Assembly (NCBI RefSeq): GCF_900112395.1
Contig: NZ_FOLN01000003.1
Span: forward strand, 310,001-374,000
DNA: 64,000 bases
Reading direction: 5' to 3'
Source: Algibacter lectus
GTDB lineage: Bacteria > Bacteroidota > Bacteroidia > Flavobacteriales > Flavobacteriaceae
This document shows, in pieces, positions 55,301 to 64,000 of this stretch. Positions within the stretch are counted from its first letter, which is position 1; every line of letters begins with the position of its first letter. The notes under the pieces were generated by a model. The model ran no database searches. It was not told the origin of the DNA and saw only the letters and a list, made by a program, of their open reading frames with translations. A program made the position numbers and the translations under genes.

Positions 55301-56888
55301 CTTCACGAATACCATCTAAAGGAGGGTTTGTTACTTGCGCGAATAATTGCTTAAAGTAGTTTGAAATAAGTTGAGGTCTATCCGATAAAACCGCTAATGG
55401 TGTATCGATACCCATAGAGCCTAAAGCTTCTTTTCCAACAATTGCCATTGGTGTAATAACTTCTTGAATATCTTCAAACGTATAGTTAAATAAACGTTGT
55501 CTTGTTTTGATATCAATAGTTTCTATTGGGCAAGTTTCGTTGTTGTAAGGAACATCTTTTAAATGTAAGCGTGTTTTGTCTAACCATTCTTTATATGGTC
55601 TTTCTGAAACAATTTTACTTTTTATTTCTTCATCTTCGATAATACGGCCTTTGTTCATATCTACCAAGAACATTTTTCCTGGCTCTAAACGTCCGTGTCT
55701 TTCAACATCTTCAGGGGCAATATCAACCACACCAATTTCTGATGACATGATTAATTTACCGCTTTTAGTTACGGTATATCGAGATGGTCTTAAACCATTT
55801 CTGTCTAATAAAGCCCCAACATAATCACCGTCTGTAAAAGGTACAGATGCCGGACCATCCCAAGGTTCCATGATACAAGCGTTATATTCGTAAAAAGCTT
55901 TACGCTCTTCAGACATGGTAGCGTGTTTCTCCCATGCTTCAGGAATCATCATCATCATGATTTCTGGTAACGATCGTCCTGTGTGTGTTAATAATTCAAC
56001 CACCATATCCATAGAAGCCGAATCGGATTTTCCTGGAAGGATAATTGGGAATAATTTATCTATTTGCGGTCCGAAAACATCAGATTTCATGATTTCTTCA
56101 CGAACACGCATTCTACTTACATTTCCACGAAGGGTGTTAATTTCACCATTCTGGCACATGTATCTAAACGGTTGTGCTAACTCCCAAGTTGGCATAGTAT
56201 TCGTTGAGAAACGTTGGTGAACTAGCGCTAAACGAGTTACTAAATCTATTTGTTGTAAATCTGTATAGTATGGTCCAATATCTTCAGGCATAATAATACC
56301 TTTATATATTAACGTGCTAGTAGAGAAACTTGGTACGTAGAAGTAGTTGCTTTCAGAGATTTTAGACTGGCTAATAGTATGCTCTGTTATCTTTCTAGCA
56401 GCATATAATTTAGCTCTAAAATCAGCATCTGTAATATCTTCTGTTTTGCCAACAAATAACTGCTCAATATTAGGTTCGGATGCTAAGGCAATAGGTCCTA
56501 ATTGAGATGAGTCTACAGGGACTTCTCGCCATCCTAAAATAGAAAGTCCTTGAGTTTTTATTTCGTTTTCGAAAGTGGTTTTACAAAAATTATATTGGTT
56601 GGCCACCTTTGGTAAAAATACCATGCCAACGGCATATTCTCTTTGTTCTGGAATATTGAAATCGCATACGCGTTTAAAATAGTCGTGTGGAATATCAATT
56701 AGTAAACCAGCACCATCACCAGTTTTTCCGTCGGCACTAACGCCACCGCGGTGTTCTAATTTTACTAGAATTTCTAACGCGTCGTGAATGATTTGATTTG
56801 TTTTTTCTCCTTTAAGATTACAAATAAAACCAGCGCCACAGTTTTCGTGTTCAAATTCCGGTAAATAGAGTCCTTGTTTCTTCAGCAT
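52374..56888 (-). CDS. gltB: Glutamate synthase large subunit
   Basis: 1504-residue alpha subunit of GOGAT: 2-oxoglutarate + glutamine to two glutamates. The class II glutaminase nucleophile is Cys17 (EHENCGAGF), exposed after removal of a short propeptide. FMN/2-oxoglutarate domain about 860-1200 with [10 protein letters not shown] and [13 protein letters not shown], the [3Fe-4S] cluster at about 1125-1140 ([15 protein letters not shown]), and a C-terminal GXGXG beta-helix (about 1240-1480). First gene of gltBD. A -7-like TATCTTTA lies about 30 bp upstream of the ATG. Confidence 0.97.
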   Translation of the reverse strand: MLKKQGLYLPEFEHENCGAGFICNLKGEKTNQIIHDALEILVKLEHRGGVSADGKTGDGAGLLIDIPHDYFKRVCDFNIPEQREYAVGMVFLPKVANQYNFCKTTFENEIKTQGLSILGWREVPVDSSQLGPIALASEPNIEQLFVGKTEDITDADFRAKLYAARKITEHTISQSKISESNYFYVPSFSTSTLIYKGIIMPEDIGPYYTDLQQIDLVTRLALVHQRFSTNTMPTWELAQPFRYMCQNGEINTLRGNVSRMRVREEIMKSDVFGPQIDKLFPIILPGKSDSASMDMVVELLTHTGRSLPEIMMMMIPEAWEKHATMSEERKAFYEYNACIMEPWDGPASVPFTDGDYVGALLDRNGLRPSRYTVTKSGKLIMSSEIGVVDIAPEDVERHGRLEPGKMFLVDMNKGRIIEDEEIKSKIVSERPYKEWLDKTRLHLKDVPYNNETCPIETIDIKTRQRLFNYTFEDIQEVITPMAIVGKEALGSMGIDTPLAVLSDRPQLISNYFKQLFAQVTNPPLDGIREEIVTDISLNLGKDRNIFSITDRQCRKLRIQNPVISNADLEKIRNISIEAFKAETIQILYPKAQGLNGLEDALEAIVVQVEKALDRKTNIIILSDRGVNQEFAPIPCLLACSYINHQLNRLRKRSYFDIIIESAEPREPHHFATLFGYGASAVNPYMVNEIIRMQVKEGFITDMDEQKAVDNFNKAIGKGILKVMNKIGISTLHSYRGSQIFEIVGFNSQFVEKYFPYTASRIEGIGLYEIEKEINERYKQAYPDNTIDKNLGLNIGGDYRWRRNGERHLFNPTTVAKLQQAVRLSDQASYDVYAKAINEQSENLMTIRGLFEFDNLDPIPLDEVEPWTEIVKRFKTGAMSYGSISREAHENLAIAMNRIGGKSNSGEGGEDRRRFQKDSNGDSRNSAIKQVASGRFGVTSHYLTSAKEIQIKMAQGAKPGEGGQLPGHKVLPWIAETRNSTPFVGLISPPPHHDIYSIEDLAQLIYDLKNANREARINVKLVSEVGVGTIAAGVSKAKADVVLISGYDGGTGASPLTSLKHAGLPWELGLAEAQQTLVLNNLRSRIVVECDGQLKTGRDVAIAALLGAEEFGFATAPLVASGCIMMRKCHLNTCPVGIATQDKELRKNFKGTPEHVINFFYYIAEELRGIMAQLGFRTLGEMVGQTHKINSNKAINHYKAKGLDLSAILHRPEAYKSMSVKNTEQQDHNLDNVIDFRILKDSHRALYRKEKMNLSYPIKNTDRSVGAIVSNEISKIYGHLGLPEDTLNIKFTGSAGQSFGAFGAHGLTFMVDGNTNDYLGKGLSGAKLIVKKPAKADFLAENNIIVGNVCLFGAVQGEAYINGIAGERFAVRNSGATTVVEGVGDHCCEYMTGGKVVVLGSTGRNFAAGMSGGIAYVYDPENKFVNGLCNTETIEFEDITGNDAEDLKATIQKHVTYTDSKLGKRLLEDWDTSLKNFVRVMPTEYKSALIRLATEEPMVEELTIG

Positions 56889-57193
56889 AATCGTTTAAAA
56901 ACTTGAGTTGAATTGTAAAGATATGTACTCCTATTTAATATACCATAACCGCAAATCATTATTTCGATTTTTTAGGCGAAGCGAAGATTAAAATAGGTAT
57001 ATATCAATAATATCTCTGTTTTTTAATAAATACTCAATTCGGTTTTTTTAGTCAATATTGTAGATATATGAATTAATGGTAAAGTTTGATGGCTTTAATA
57101 GAAAGAATGCTATAATTTTTTGTAAAAGACTGACAATAATTCAAACAATGTGTTTGTTGAAAAATCAAAAAATAAAAATATTTATGAAGATAC

Positions 57194-57263
57194 CCCTAAA
57201 AAATTAGGGATAAAATTGAGTAATTGATAAAAGTTAACGAATTACCCCTATTTTTTGAGGGGT
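57194..57263. promoter_or_regulatory. Twin palindromes, candidate nitrogen-control operators
   Basis: CCCTAA-AAAA-TTAGGG (57194-57209) and ACCCCT-N8-AGGGGT (57244-57263). Their centres are 52 bp apart, about five helical turns. The second overlaps the -33 TTG of the porin-amt promoter. Confidence 0.5.
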
Positions 57264-57287
57264 TTAAAATATTTTGCCATAGTTTTG
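57255..57287 (+). promoter_or_regulatory. Promoter of the porin-amt1 unit
   Basis: TTG (57255-57257), 22 bp, TAGTTTTG (57280-57287), a perfect TAnnTTTG -7 box with a slightly long spacer. The leader before the ATG at 57341 is about 47 nt. Confidence 0.65.
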
Positions 57288-57340
57288 AGGTGTTCTTAAC
57301 GAATAAACCAATAACTTATAACTTTAAAATAAACACAATT

Positions 57341-58327
57341 ATGAAAAAATTTATCACACTTTCAATGCTTTTTGTTGCTGCAATAGGTTTTGCTCAAGAA
57401 GATGAGGAGTCAAAATTATCTGTAAGCGGTAGTATTGATGCTTATTACCAAACTAACTTAACTACTTCTGATGATTTAGGTCAAAGTTTTGGGACATCTT
57501 TCGCAAATAGAACTGGATTTGCTCTTGGTATGGCGAACGTTATTGCTTCTTATGAAGGTGAAAAAACAGGTATGGTTGCAGATTTAGTATTTGGCCCAAG
57601 AGGTGTAGATGCTGCTGGTGGAGATAATGATCTTTACGTTAATCAACTTTATGCATACTGGAATGTGTCTGAAGGTACAACTTTAACAATGGGACGTTTT
57701 AATACGTATTTGGGTTACGAAGTTATTTCTCCAGTAGGAAACTTTAACTACAGTACATCTTACTTGTTCTCTAGCGGACCTTTTTCTCACTTAGGTTTAA
57801 AAGCTGATTTTGCTTTATCTGATGACTTTAGCTTAATGTTAGCTGTTATGAATGCTACTGATGTTTATGATAACATGACAGGGGATTACGCTTTAGGTGC
57901 TCAATTAGGGTATGCTGGACAATTCTTAAACTTTTATTATGATAATGATACTGTTTTAGGTTTTGAAATTGACTATACAGGTGGATTCGATTTATCTGAT
58001 GACTTTTTCTTAGGAATAAACGCTGCTTACCAAACTAGTGATGATGCTGGCTTTTATGGAGCTGCTTTATATCCACAGGTTGCAGCTTCTGAATCTTTTA
58101 CAGTAGGATTAAGAGGAGAGTATTTTGGTTTACATGCTAAAGATGTTGATGATTTACCAAGTGTATTTGCTGCAACTTTAACAGGTAGTTATACTTTAGA
58201 AAATTTAACTATCAAGCCAGAAATAAGATTAGATTCTTGGAGTAATGATATGCCTTACTTAGATTCTGATGCTGCAGCAACAGATAACTTAGCTGCATTT
58301 ACTTTAGCTGCTATCTACTCTTTCTAA
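57341..58327 (+). CDS. Outer-membrane porin (BBP2/OmpL-like) of the ammonium-uptake cluster
   Basis: 328 residues from the ATG at 57341. An upstream in-frame TTG at 57224 is rejected because the signal peptide MKKFITLSMLFVAAIGFAQ starts here. The mature protein is a beta-barrel of about 12-16 strands ending in AAIYSF. The stretch TLTMGRFNTYLGYEVISPVGN matches the beta-barrel porin 2 (OmpL-like) family, often placed next to amt genes in Bacteroidota. It probably admits small nitrogen compounds. Substrate inferred from context only. Confidence 0.82.
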   Translation: MKKFITLSMLFVAAIGFAQEDEESKLSVSGSIDAYYQTNLTTSDDLGQSFGTSFANRTGFALGMANVIASYEGEKTGMVADLVFGPRGVDAAGGDNDLYVNQLYAYWNVSEGTTLTMGRFNTYLGYEVISPVGNFNYSTSYLFSSGPFSHLGLKADFALSDDFSLMLAVMNATDVYDNMTGDYALGAQLGYAGQFLNFYYDNDTVLGFEIDYTGGFDLSDDFFLGINAAYQTSDDAGFYGAALYPQVAASESFTVGLRGEYFGLHAKDVDDLPSVFAATLTGSYTLENLTIKPEIRLDSWSNDMPYLDSDAAATDNLAAFTLAAIYSF

Positions 58328-58341
58328 GTTTAAAATATTAT

Positions 58342-58368
58342 AAATCCTCGTTTTTAAAACGGGGATTT
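58342..58368 (+). other. Intercistronic hairpin between porin and amt1
   Basis: AAATCCTCGTTTT/AAAACGGGGATTT, 13 bp with one G-U pair. It has no T-run, so it is more likely a partial terminator or a 3' stabiliser that lets the porin message outlive that of amt1. Confidence 0.5.
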
Positions 58369-58405
58369 AATAGTGCTATTATTAACTAACCAAAAAAAAT
58401 ATAAT

Positions 58406-59698
58406 ATGATGTCAATATTAAATTTACCTTTATTAATTCAAGATACCGCTGCTATTGAAGGCGATATGGGGATGATGTGGATGCTAATCTCTGGTATTCT
58501 GGTATTCTTTATGCAAGCAGGTTTTTTCTTAGTTGAGTCTGGAATGACAGATTCTAAGAATGCTGTAAACATTGCCATGAAAAACTTCCTAGATATTGCA
58601 GTAGGTTCTTTAGCCTTCTGGTTTATAGGATACTCTTTAATGTACGGAGCAGATCAAGGTGGTGGATTTTTCCACTGGGGAGGTTTTACATTCTCTCAAG
58701 GAGCTGCCGATTTATTCTTCCAAACTGTATTTGCTGCAACTGCTGCAACTATTGTTTCTGGTGCTGTAGCCGGAAGAACAAAATATACAACTTACGCTAT
58801 TTTTAGTATTGTTTTAACTGCTTTTATTTACCCTATCGCTGGTGGTTGGGAATGGAACGGTGGTTGGTTAAACAACACTGATGGTATTATGCCTGCTGAA
58901 TTTATCGATTTTGCTGGATCATCTATTGTTCACTCTGTTGGTGGATGGGCTGCACTTGTTGCTGCTTGGATGGTAGGTCCTAGAATTGGGAAATTCTTAG
59001 ATGGTAAGCCTGTTGAAATGCACGGTCACAACCAAATGTATGCTACTTTAGGTGTATTTATTCTTTGGTTAGGATGGTTCGGTTTTAATGGTGGTTCTCA
59101 ATTAGCTTGGGGTGGTGATGATGCTACTGCAGCTTCTCAAGTTGTTTTAGTAACAAACTTAGCTGCTTCTGCTGGTGCTTTGGGTGCTTTACTTTTAACA
59201 TGGATTAAAAATGGAAAACCAAACTTAAGTATGACTTTAAATGGTGCACTTGCTGGTTTAGTAAGTATTACTGCTGGTTGTGGAAACATGAGCGAAGGTG
59301 GAGCTGTATTAGCTGGTCTTGTTGGTGGTCTTCTAGTTGTGTTTTCAATTGGTTTTGTAGAAAAAACATTAAAAATTGATGATGCTGTAGGTGCTATTTC
59401 AGTACACGGTATTTGTGGTGCTTGGGGAACTTTAGTTATAGGTCTTTGGGGTATCGATGGTGATGCTGGAATTGGAATTTTTAATGGAGGTGGCGCTGCT
59501 CAATTAGGAGCGCAAGCTATTGGAGTTTTAGCTTACGCAGCTTGGGCTATTGTTTTATCTTTTGTTTTCTTATTTATTATGAAGAAAACTATTGGATTAA
59601 GAGTTACAGAGAAAGAAGAAATTGCTGGTCTTGACTGGACAGAGCATGGATCTATCGCTTACCATGGTAAGAGACAAAGAGAGATCGACGAAGAATAA
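58406..59698 (+). CDS. amt: Ammonium transporter (Amt), first copy
   Basis: 430 residues, about 11 membrane helices. The start is taken at the ATG at 58406 (or 58409), not the GTG at 58373. The pore His pair is visible: His in SSIVHSVGGWAALVAAW and in SVHGICGAWGTLV. GWFGFNGGSQ and the cytoplasmic tail LRVTEKEEIAGLDWTEHG are typical. It follows the porin in the same direction and ends in a terminator. PII probably binds it when nitrogen is plentiful (known for AmtB-GlnK). Confidence 0.95.
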   Translation: MMSILNLPLLIQDTAAIEGDMGMMWMLISGILVFFMQAGFFLVESGMTDSKNAVNIAMKNFLDIAVGSLAFWFIGYSLMYGADQGGGFFHWGGFTFSQGAADLFFQTVFAATAATIVSGAVAGRTKYTTYAIFSIVLTAFIYPIAGGWEWNGGWLNNTDGIMPAEFIDFAGSSIVHSVGGWAALVAAWMVGPRIGKFLDGKPVEMHGHNQMYATLGVFILWLGWFGFNGGSQLAWGGDDATAASQVVLVTNLAASAGALGALLLTWIKNGKPNLSMTLNGALAGLVSITAGCGNMSEGGAVLAGLVGGLLVVFSIGFVEKTLKIDDAVGAISVHGICGAWGTLVIGLWGIDGDAGIGIFNGGGAAQLGAQAIGVLAYAAWAIVLSFVFLFIMKKTIGLRVTEKEEIAGLDWTEHGSIAYHGKRQREIDEE

Positions 59699-59723
59699 AA
59701 ACTATTATTTACTATAAATGATT

Positions 59724-59752
59724 AAAAAGATGCCTCAAAAAGGCATCTTTTT
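59724..59752 (+). terminator. Terminator after amt1
   Basis: AAAAAGATGCC/GGCATCTTTTT, loop of 7 nt, T-run. Confidence 0.85.
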
Positions 59753-59853
59753 AAGCGTTTATGATAATTCAAAAAAACCTTTTGAACTTCTAGTTTTATA
59801 GAATTCAAATAATTTTTACCTTAACAAACTAAACATATTTAAGAAATGAAATT

Positions 59854-60192
59854 ATGAAAAAAATTGAAGCCATTATTCGGAAATCCAAATATCGTGTAGT
59901 GAAAGAAGCTTTGCATGATGTTGGTGTAATATTTTTCTCTTACTGGGACGTAACTGGTCTTGGAAACGAAAAAGAGGGGCATGTTTATCGTGGTGTTAGT
60001 TATAGTACTAGTGATATACAACGTAGATATTTATCTATAGTTGTAAATGATGATTTTGCCGATGTTACCGTAAAAACAATTATTAACTCTGCTGGAACAG
60101 GAGAAGTTGGTGATGGTAAAATATTTGTATCAGATGTACAAGAGTGTTACAGAATTAGAACCGGAGAAAAAGGTAGTGACACATTAAAATAA
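59854..60192 (+). CDS. P-II nitrogen regulatory protein with atypical T-loop
   Basis: 112-residue PII signal protein that reads 2-oxoglutarate, ATP and ADP and controls Amt proteins. MKKIEAIIRKSKYRVVKEAL, GTGEVGDGKIFVSDV and YRIRTGEKG match GlnB/GlnK. The T-loop is unusual: against E. coli GlnB the segment GRQKGHTELYRGAEY is GNEKEGHVYRGVSY, one residue shorter. Gln39, which helps bind Mg-ATP and 2-oxoglutarate, is replaced by Glu39. Tyr50 stands where the uridylylated Tyr51 would be. It lies between two amt genes and 22 bp before amt2, so it is of GlnK type. Confidence 0.92.
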   Translation: MKKIEAIIRKSKYRVVKEALHDVGVIFFSYWDVTGLGNEKEGHVYRGVSYSTSDIQRRYLSIVVNDDFADVTVKTIINSAGTGEVGDGKIFVSDVQECYRIRTGEKGSDTLK

Positions 60193-60214
60193 ATAACACA
60201 ATTAAACTAACAAA

Positions 60215-61447
60215 ATGGAATTACTTACAATAAATAATGTATGGATGATGATCTGTACGGCCTTAGTTTTCTTTATGCATACTGGTTTTGCATTTTTGGA
60301 AATTGGGCTAACAAGACAAAAAAACACATTAAACATATTATTTAAAAATATTCTTATAATAACTATCGGCTTACTTCTTTACTGTTTAGTAGGTTTTAAT
60401 TTAATGTACCCTGGTTTTGCTGAAGGTTCTGCTGGAATTTTTGGTTTTGCAGGCTTTGGTTTAGAGGCTCCGTTAACTGCGGAAGGTGCTTTAGATTTAA
60501 CATATAATGAAGGTTATACGTATTGGACAGATTTCTTGTTTCAAGGTATGTTTGCTGCAACTGCTGCAACTATTGTTTCTGGAGCTGTTGCCGAACGTAT
60601 GAAAATTGGACCTTTTATGATTTTTACTATTATCTATGTTGGGTTGGTTTATCCAATTGCTGGTTCATGGAAATGGGGTGGCGGATTTTTAGATCAATTA
60701 GGTTTTTACGATTTCGCAGGTTCTACCTTAGTGCATTCTGTAGGTGGTTGGGCAGCAGTAGTTGCTGTTTTCTTATTGGGGCCGCGTATTGGTAAATTTA
60801 AAAATGGAGAACCTCAGGCTATTCCTGGTCATAATATACCGTTAGCAACGGCAGGTGTTTTAATCCTTTGGTTAGGATGGTTTGGTTTTAACGGAGGGTC
60901 TGTGCTTTCTGCTAATCCAGAATTAACATCTTTAACTCTAGTAACAACATGTTTAGCTGCTGCAGCTGGTGGAGTAGTTGCTGCTTTATTCACTTTTATT
61001 AAATATAAAAACCTAGATTTAACCATGTTTTTAAATGGTATTTTAGGTGGTTTAGTTGGTATTACTGCTGGGGCAGATGTTATGTCGCCTACAAGTGCTA
61101 TTATTATTGGTGCTGTAGCAGGTATACTTATTGTTTTAGCTGTTAGTTGTGTAGATGCTTTAAAACTTGATGATCCTGTAGGTGCTATTGCGGTACACTT
61201 AATTTGTGGTATTTGGGGAACTTTAGCAGTAGGTATCTTTTCTACAAACCCAGAACATAACTTTTTAGCGCAATTAATTGGTGTAGCTTGTTACGCTGTT
61301 TTTTGTTTAGTAACCTCTTTTATTATTATATTTACCTTGAAGAAGGTTGTTGGTATTAGAGTTTCTGAGAAAGAGGAGCTAGAAGGTTTAGATGCTCATG
61401 AGCATGGCATGGAAGCTTATCCAGATTTTAGATCTAACGATCACTAG
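60215..61447 (+). CDS. amt: Ammonium transporter (Amt), second copy
   Basis: 410 residues. The pore His residues lie in STLVHSVGGWAAVVAVF and AVHLICGIWGTLAVG. It is clearly a paralogue of the first copy, but its segment at about 70-100 (FAGFGLEAPLTAEGALDLTYNEGYTYWT) differs, and it begins MELLTINNVWMMICTALVFF without a leader. It shares a transcript with the PII gene. Two Amt proteins around one PII suggest transporters of different affinity under common control (inference). Confidence 0.95.
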   Translation: MELLTINNVWMMICTALVFFMHTGFAFLEIGLTRQKNTLNILFKNILIITIGLLLYCLVGFNLMYPGFAEGSAGIFGFAGFGLEAPLTAEGALDLTYNEGYTYWTDFLFQGMFAATAATIVSGAVAERMKIGPFMIFTIIYVGLVYPIAGSWKWGGGFLDQLGFYDFAGSTLVHSVGGWAAVVAVFLLGPRIGKFKNGEPQAIPGHNIPLATAGVLILWLGWFGFNGGSVLSANPELTSLTLVTTCLAAAAGGVVAALFTFIKYKNLDLTMFLNGILGGLVGITAGADVMSPTSAIIIGAVAGILIVLAVSCVDALKLDDPVGAIAVHLICGIWGTLAVGIFSTNPEHNFLAQLIGVACYAVFCLVTSFIIIFTLKKVVGIRVSEKEELEGLDAHEHGMEAYPDFRSNDH

Positions 61448-61482
61448 AAGAGAACTATTTAACTGATCAATTATATTATTTT

Positions 61483-61518
61483 AAAAAGGTGTTTTGCTTT
61501 ATGCAAAACACCTTTTTT
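61483..61518 (+). terminator. Terminator after amt2
   Basis: AAAAAGGTGTTTTGC/GCAAAACACCTTTTTT with a 5-nt loop and T-run. Confidence 0.9.
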
Positions 61519-61625
61519 GTTTGAGGGATTTTTTAGATGTTATTGTTTGGCTATTGAGTGTGTTTTTGGTTATTTATTTGGCGTGTAGGGATAGTGTTTG
61601 CAAGGTTAAAACTATCGTTGCGATA

Positions 61626-61725
61626 TGTGCGCAAGGGATAGTAGTGAAAAGCCCACAGCTGCCGCAATGGTAATTGCGGTGGCGCGGACTTGTAGCGTAT
61701 AGCCCGACCCTTTTGGGTTGCGCCC
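61626..61725 (-). repeat. Intergenic repeat element, copy 2 (inverted)
   Basis: Read on the minus strand it begins GGGCGCAACCCAAAAGGGTC, continues GGGCTATACGCTACAAGTCC, and ends ACTATCCCTTGCGCACA: the same ends as the element at 37732-37835. The centre holds a CCGCAAT/ATTGCGG hairpin (61662-61679). Cores differ between copies. Confidence 0.65.
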
Positions 61726-61755
61726 TAATAAAAATAATAGAAGATGTTTTAACGT

Positions 61756-61784
61756 AAAAAAGCCCCCATAGTTGGAGGCTTTTT
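61756..61784 (-). terminator. Terminator after ppc
   Basis: AAAAAGCC..CC/GG..GGCTTTTT with one internal mismatch, 22 bp after the ppc stop. It faces the minus strand. Confidence 0.75.
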
Positions 61785-61805
61785 GTATTTAATTTGAATG
61801 TTTTA

Positions 61806-64000
61806 TTATGCAGAGTTTCTACTTGCATTAATGTTTCCGAATAATGAACGGGTAACAATTTTTTCAAATATTTTAATTTGTTCTTCGTCTCTAACTTCGG
61901 CTTTTTCTAATTCTTGAATCTTTTTAAGCGCGTATTGTTGTATGGTTAACAATGGTAATACAATAGATTCGCGAACTTGAATAGAGGCACGGCCTGCTGG
62001 CTCGTTTTCCATAAGTTCTTTATAACCGGTTAGTTTTAAAAGTAGCGATTTTGTTGATAGGTATTCGTTATAAATAATATCCCAAAATGCGCCAAACTCT
62101 TCGTCTTTAGACATGTATTTTGTTAAATCGAAAAACGATTTAGTTAAAGACATCATACTGTTTTCTAACAGGGTCTTAAAGAATTTTGAGTTTTTGTATA
62201 GTTGCTCAACTTTATGGAATTCTCCACGATCTTCGTAGGCTTTTAATGCTTTGCCAACGCCAAAGAATCCAGGTACGTTTTGTTTTAACTGACTCCAAGA
62301 GCCTACAAAAGGAATGGCTCTTAAATCTGAAAAGACTAACTTATCTGATGTGCCTCGTTTTGATGGACGAGAACCAATATTTGTTTTTGCATAGTATTTT
62401 AAAGTACTCATGCGCTCCAAATATGGTATAAACATGGCGTGACCTTTAAAGTCTTTATAAGCAGTGTAGCTTGTTTCGGCTAGATCGTTCATTACAATTT
62501 TGTCTTCTTCGCTCATGGCTTCGTTGTTTTTGCCAATGCGGTTAGAAATACCAGAACTTATTAATTGTTCTAGATTGTATTGAGATGAGTCTAGAGTTCC
62601 GAAATTAGAACTTATAGTTTGTCCTTGTATGGTTAATTGTACTTCTTTGTCCTCGATTGTTGGGCCTAAAGAAGAGTAAAATTGGTGTGTTTTTCCACCA
62701 CCACGCGCAGGAGGTCCTCCACGACCATCAAAGAAAATAGCTGTAATATCGTATTTTCTAGAAATAGCTGTTAGGCGCTCTTTGGCTTTGTAAATACCCC
62801 AGTTTGCCATAAGATATCCACCATCTTTTGTTCCGTCAGAGAAACCTAGCATAATAGTTTGTTTGTTTCCTCTTTTTTCTAAATGCGCACGGTAAGCAGG
62901 ATTGCTGTAAAGTTGCTCCATAACGTCTGGCGCGTTTTCTAAATCTGGAATGGTTTCAAAAAGTGGACCAACATCTACCGTTAAATCATCTTGGAATGCT
63001 ACTAATTTTAGCATTGCAAAAAGTTGCATAACGTTTAATGCGGTTTGGTTGTTGCTAATAATGTAACGGTTTGCACCGCGCTCACCATTGGTTTTCTGTA
63101 TTTTCTTGATAGCCTTAATGGTTTTAAGCGTGTTGCTTACCATTTCGTCTTCAAAAACATCGATATCAATTTTATCTCCACTTACTTCTGATAAAATTTT
63201 AACTTGCTCATCATCGGATAAGTCGTGATAATTTTTAGGGAACGATGGGTGATTGTTTTCTATTAATTTATCGATAACTGTAGTAAACACGGTGTGGTGA
63301 ATACGGCTATCTTGCCTAATGTCTAAGGTTGCAAAGTTGAAACCGAAAAGATTAATTTTATTAATTAAGCTGTTAATTTCGTTAATGTAAAGCGATTGGT
63401 GATCAGCTTCGATAACGTCTCTAATGCTTAATAATTCGTTAAGCAGCTCATCGGCTGTAATTGTTTTTTCCGTGTTTAAGTTTATACTAAAGTTGTATAA
63501 AATTGTTTCTAACTTAATAACGCGCTCTTCTACACCTCTAAACGTAAGTTTACGTCTTAGGTTTTTTAAATCGGCGTAGTACTTTTTAAGTATAGCTTGT
63601 TTTAATTTTTTAGCAACTTTTATTGTTGTGTTTGGTTTTACAAACGGGTTTCCGTCTCTATCACCACCTGGCCAGAAGCCAATGTTAATTATTTCGTTGT
63701 GCTTTTGAGTATCGTCGTAAATGTTAGTTTGGATATAGTTGTAAATATCTCCAAACGATTTATAAAATACGTTTTCTAAATACCAAATTAAGCTTTTTGC
63801 CTCATCATAAGGTGTTGGCTTTTCACGTTTAAAGAAAGGTGTTTTTCCTAATTGTGCAAACAAATCGTTAATGCCATTTAGGTTGTTTTCTTTAACCGCT
63901 TTCGATAAATCGGTAATGATACCTAAAACTGAACCTGGGTAAAATTGTGTAGGGTGAGCTGTTAATACAATACGTACTTTAAACTCTTCTAGGTATTGTT
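61806..64000 (-). CDS. ppc: Phosphoenolpyruvate carboxylase, 3' part
   Basis: PEP + bicarbonate to oxaloacetate, refilling the citric-acid cycle. The frame stays open to the window edge, giving about 731 C-terminal residues of some 850-900. VLTAHPTQF (catalytic His region) lies near the edge, followed by GFWPGGDRDGNPFV, MLGFSDGTKDGGYLMANWGI and FFDGRGGPPARGGGKTH, all hallmarks of PEPC. The C terminus ends SLFGNINASRNSA, with the usual NTG replaced by an Ala-ending tail. Confidence 0.96.
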   Translation of the reverse strand, partial: QYLEEFKVRIVLTAHPTQFYPGSVLGIITDLSKAVKENNLNGINDLFAQLGKTPFFKREKPTPYDEAKSLIWYLENVFYKSFGDIYNYIQTNIYDDTQKHNEIINIGFWPGGDRDGNPFVKPNTTIKVAKKLKQAILKKYYADLKNLRRKLTFRGVEERVIKLETILYNFSINLNTEKTITADELLNELLSIRDVIEADHQSLYINEINSLINKINLFGFNFATLDIRQDSRIHHTVFTTVIDKLIENNHPSFPKNYHDLSDDEQVKILSEVSGDKIDIDVFEDEMVSNTLKTIKAIKKIQKTNGERGANRYIISNNQTALNVMQLFAMLKLVAFQDDLTVDVGPLFETIPDLENAPDVMEQLYSNPAYRAHLEKRGNKQTIMLGFSDGTKDGGYLMANWGIYKAKERLTAISRKYDITAIFFDGRGGPPARGGGKTHQFYSSLGPTIEDKEVQLTIQGQTISSNFGTLDSSQYNLEQLISSGISNRIGKNNEAMSEEDKIVMNDLAETSYTAYKDFKGHAMFIPYLERMSTLKYYAKTNIGSRPSKRGTSDKLVFSDLRAIPFVGSWSQLKQNVPGFFGVGKALKAYEDRGEFHKVEQLYKNSKFFKTLLENSMMSLTKSFFDLTKYMSKDEEFGAFWDIIYNEYLSTKSLLLKLTGYKELMENEPAGRASIQVRESIVLPLLTIQQYALKKIQELEKAEVRDEEQIKIFEKIVTRSLFGNINASRNSA

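Larger units (their letters stand above)
56889..57340. other. Divergent regulatory region between gltB and the nitrogen porin
   Basis: 452 bp, very AT-rich. It holds the gltB -7-like box (56916-56923), two CCCCT-type palindromes (57194-57209 and 57244-57263), and the porin promoter (57255-57287). No further gene or strong hairpin is seen. Confidence 0.5.
61448..61805. other. Intergenic region between amt2 and ppc
   Basis: 358 bp holding the amt2 terminator, a repeat element (61626-61725) and the ppc terminator (61756-61784). An open frame at 61574-61867 runs through the repeat and is not a gene. Confidence 0.6.

Noticed and set aside
57224-57340. N-terminal extension of the nitrogen porin from an upstream TTG
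   Set aside because: It crosses the promoter and one palindrome, and would bury the clear signal peptide starting at 57341.
61574-61867. 97-codon minus-strand open frame between amt2 and ppc
   Set aside because: It overlaps the ppc 3' end and runs through the repeat element and the ppc terminator; composition is not protein-like.

Overview
The window is a piece of a marine-type Flavobacteriaceae (Bacteroidota) chromosome. The evidence is the AT-rich, tightly packed DNA, the flavobacterial promoter pattern (TTG, about 20 bp, TAnnTTTG) before many genes, the lack of Shine-Dalgarno sites, a type IX secretion sorting domain, a TonB receptor with a carboxypeptidase-like N-terminal domain, lipoproteins, and a complete sdh, gltBD and amt-PII complement. 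I see no rRNA, tRNA, CRISPR array, prophage or insertion sequence. Nearly all genes are recognisable core or niche functions.

Layout. 1-5.4 kb: a minus-strand RND efflux operon (GbsR/MarR-like regulator, adaptor, pump, TolC-like channel) with a perfect palindrome over its promoter. 5.4-20.3 kb: nhaA, an S9 peptidase, dinB, a lipoprotein formylglycine-generating enzyme, the yicC-gmk-nadD operon, a giant CheB-CheR-PAS-histidine kinase-receiver fusion, and aminopeptidase P. 20.4-25.8 kb: a secreted matrixin-like protease with a T9SS tail, then sdhCAB. 25.9-36.2 kb: an apparent phosphate-acquisition region: ppnP, a PiT transporter with a PhoU-like tail, an OprP-type porin, a YwqK-like protein, a duplicated surface lipoprotein, a TonB receptor and a free carboxypeptidase-like domain protein. 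36.4-45.8 kb: dgt, a 2-hydroxyacid dehydrogenase, small genes, a TSUP transporter, an OlsF-type ornithine-lipid synthase, aspartate kinase, a GNAT and fbp. 45.9-50.7 kb: a small polysaccharide locus (a BNR_4 propeller resembling ulvan lyases, and a GH105-BNR_4 fusion) divergent from a membrane-spanning winged-helix regulator. 50.9-61.4 kb: a nitrogen region (gltBD, porin, amt1, PII, amt2). 61.8-64 kb: the 3' part of ppc.

The most interesting signal is in the phosphate region. Four promoters (porin, duplicated lipoprotein, TonB receptor, free domain protein) carry 6-bp half-sites such as TTAACA, GTAACG and TTAATC repeated every 11 bp, at the same register relative to a -7 element ending in TTTGCA, and they have no -33 TTG. 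That is the architecture expected for activation by an OmpR/PhoB-type regulator. It ties an uncharacterised surface module to the known porin and Pi transporter. Between the porin and the YwqK-like gene lies an orphan minus-strand terminator. It would end a transcript of about 100 nt carrying 14 nt perfectly complementary to the porin leader just before its start codon.

A second promising item is the transmembrane DNA-binding regulator beside the GH105/BNR_4 genes, which differs from the usual Bacteroidota polysaccharide regulators. All functional calls rest on recognition by eye; no database search was run.
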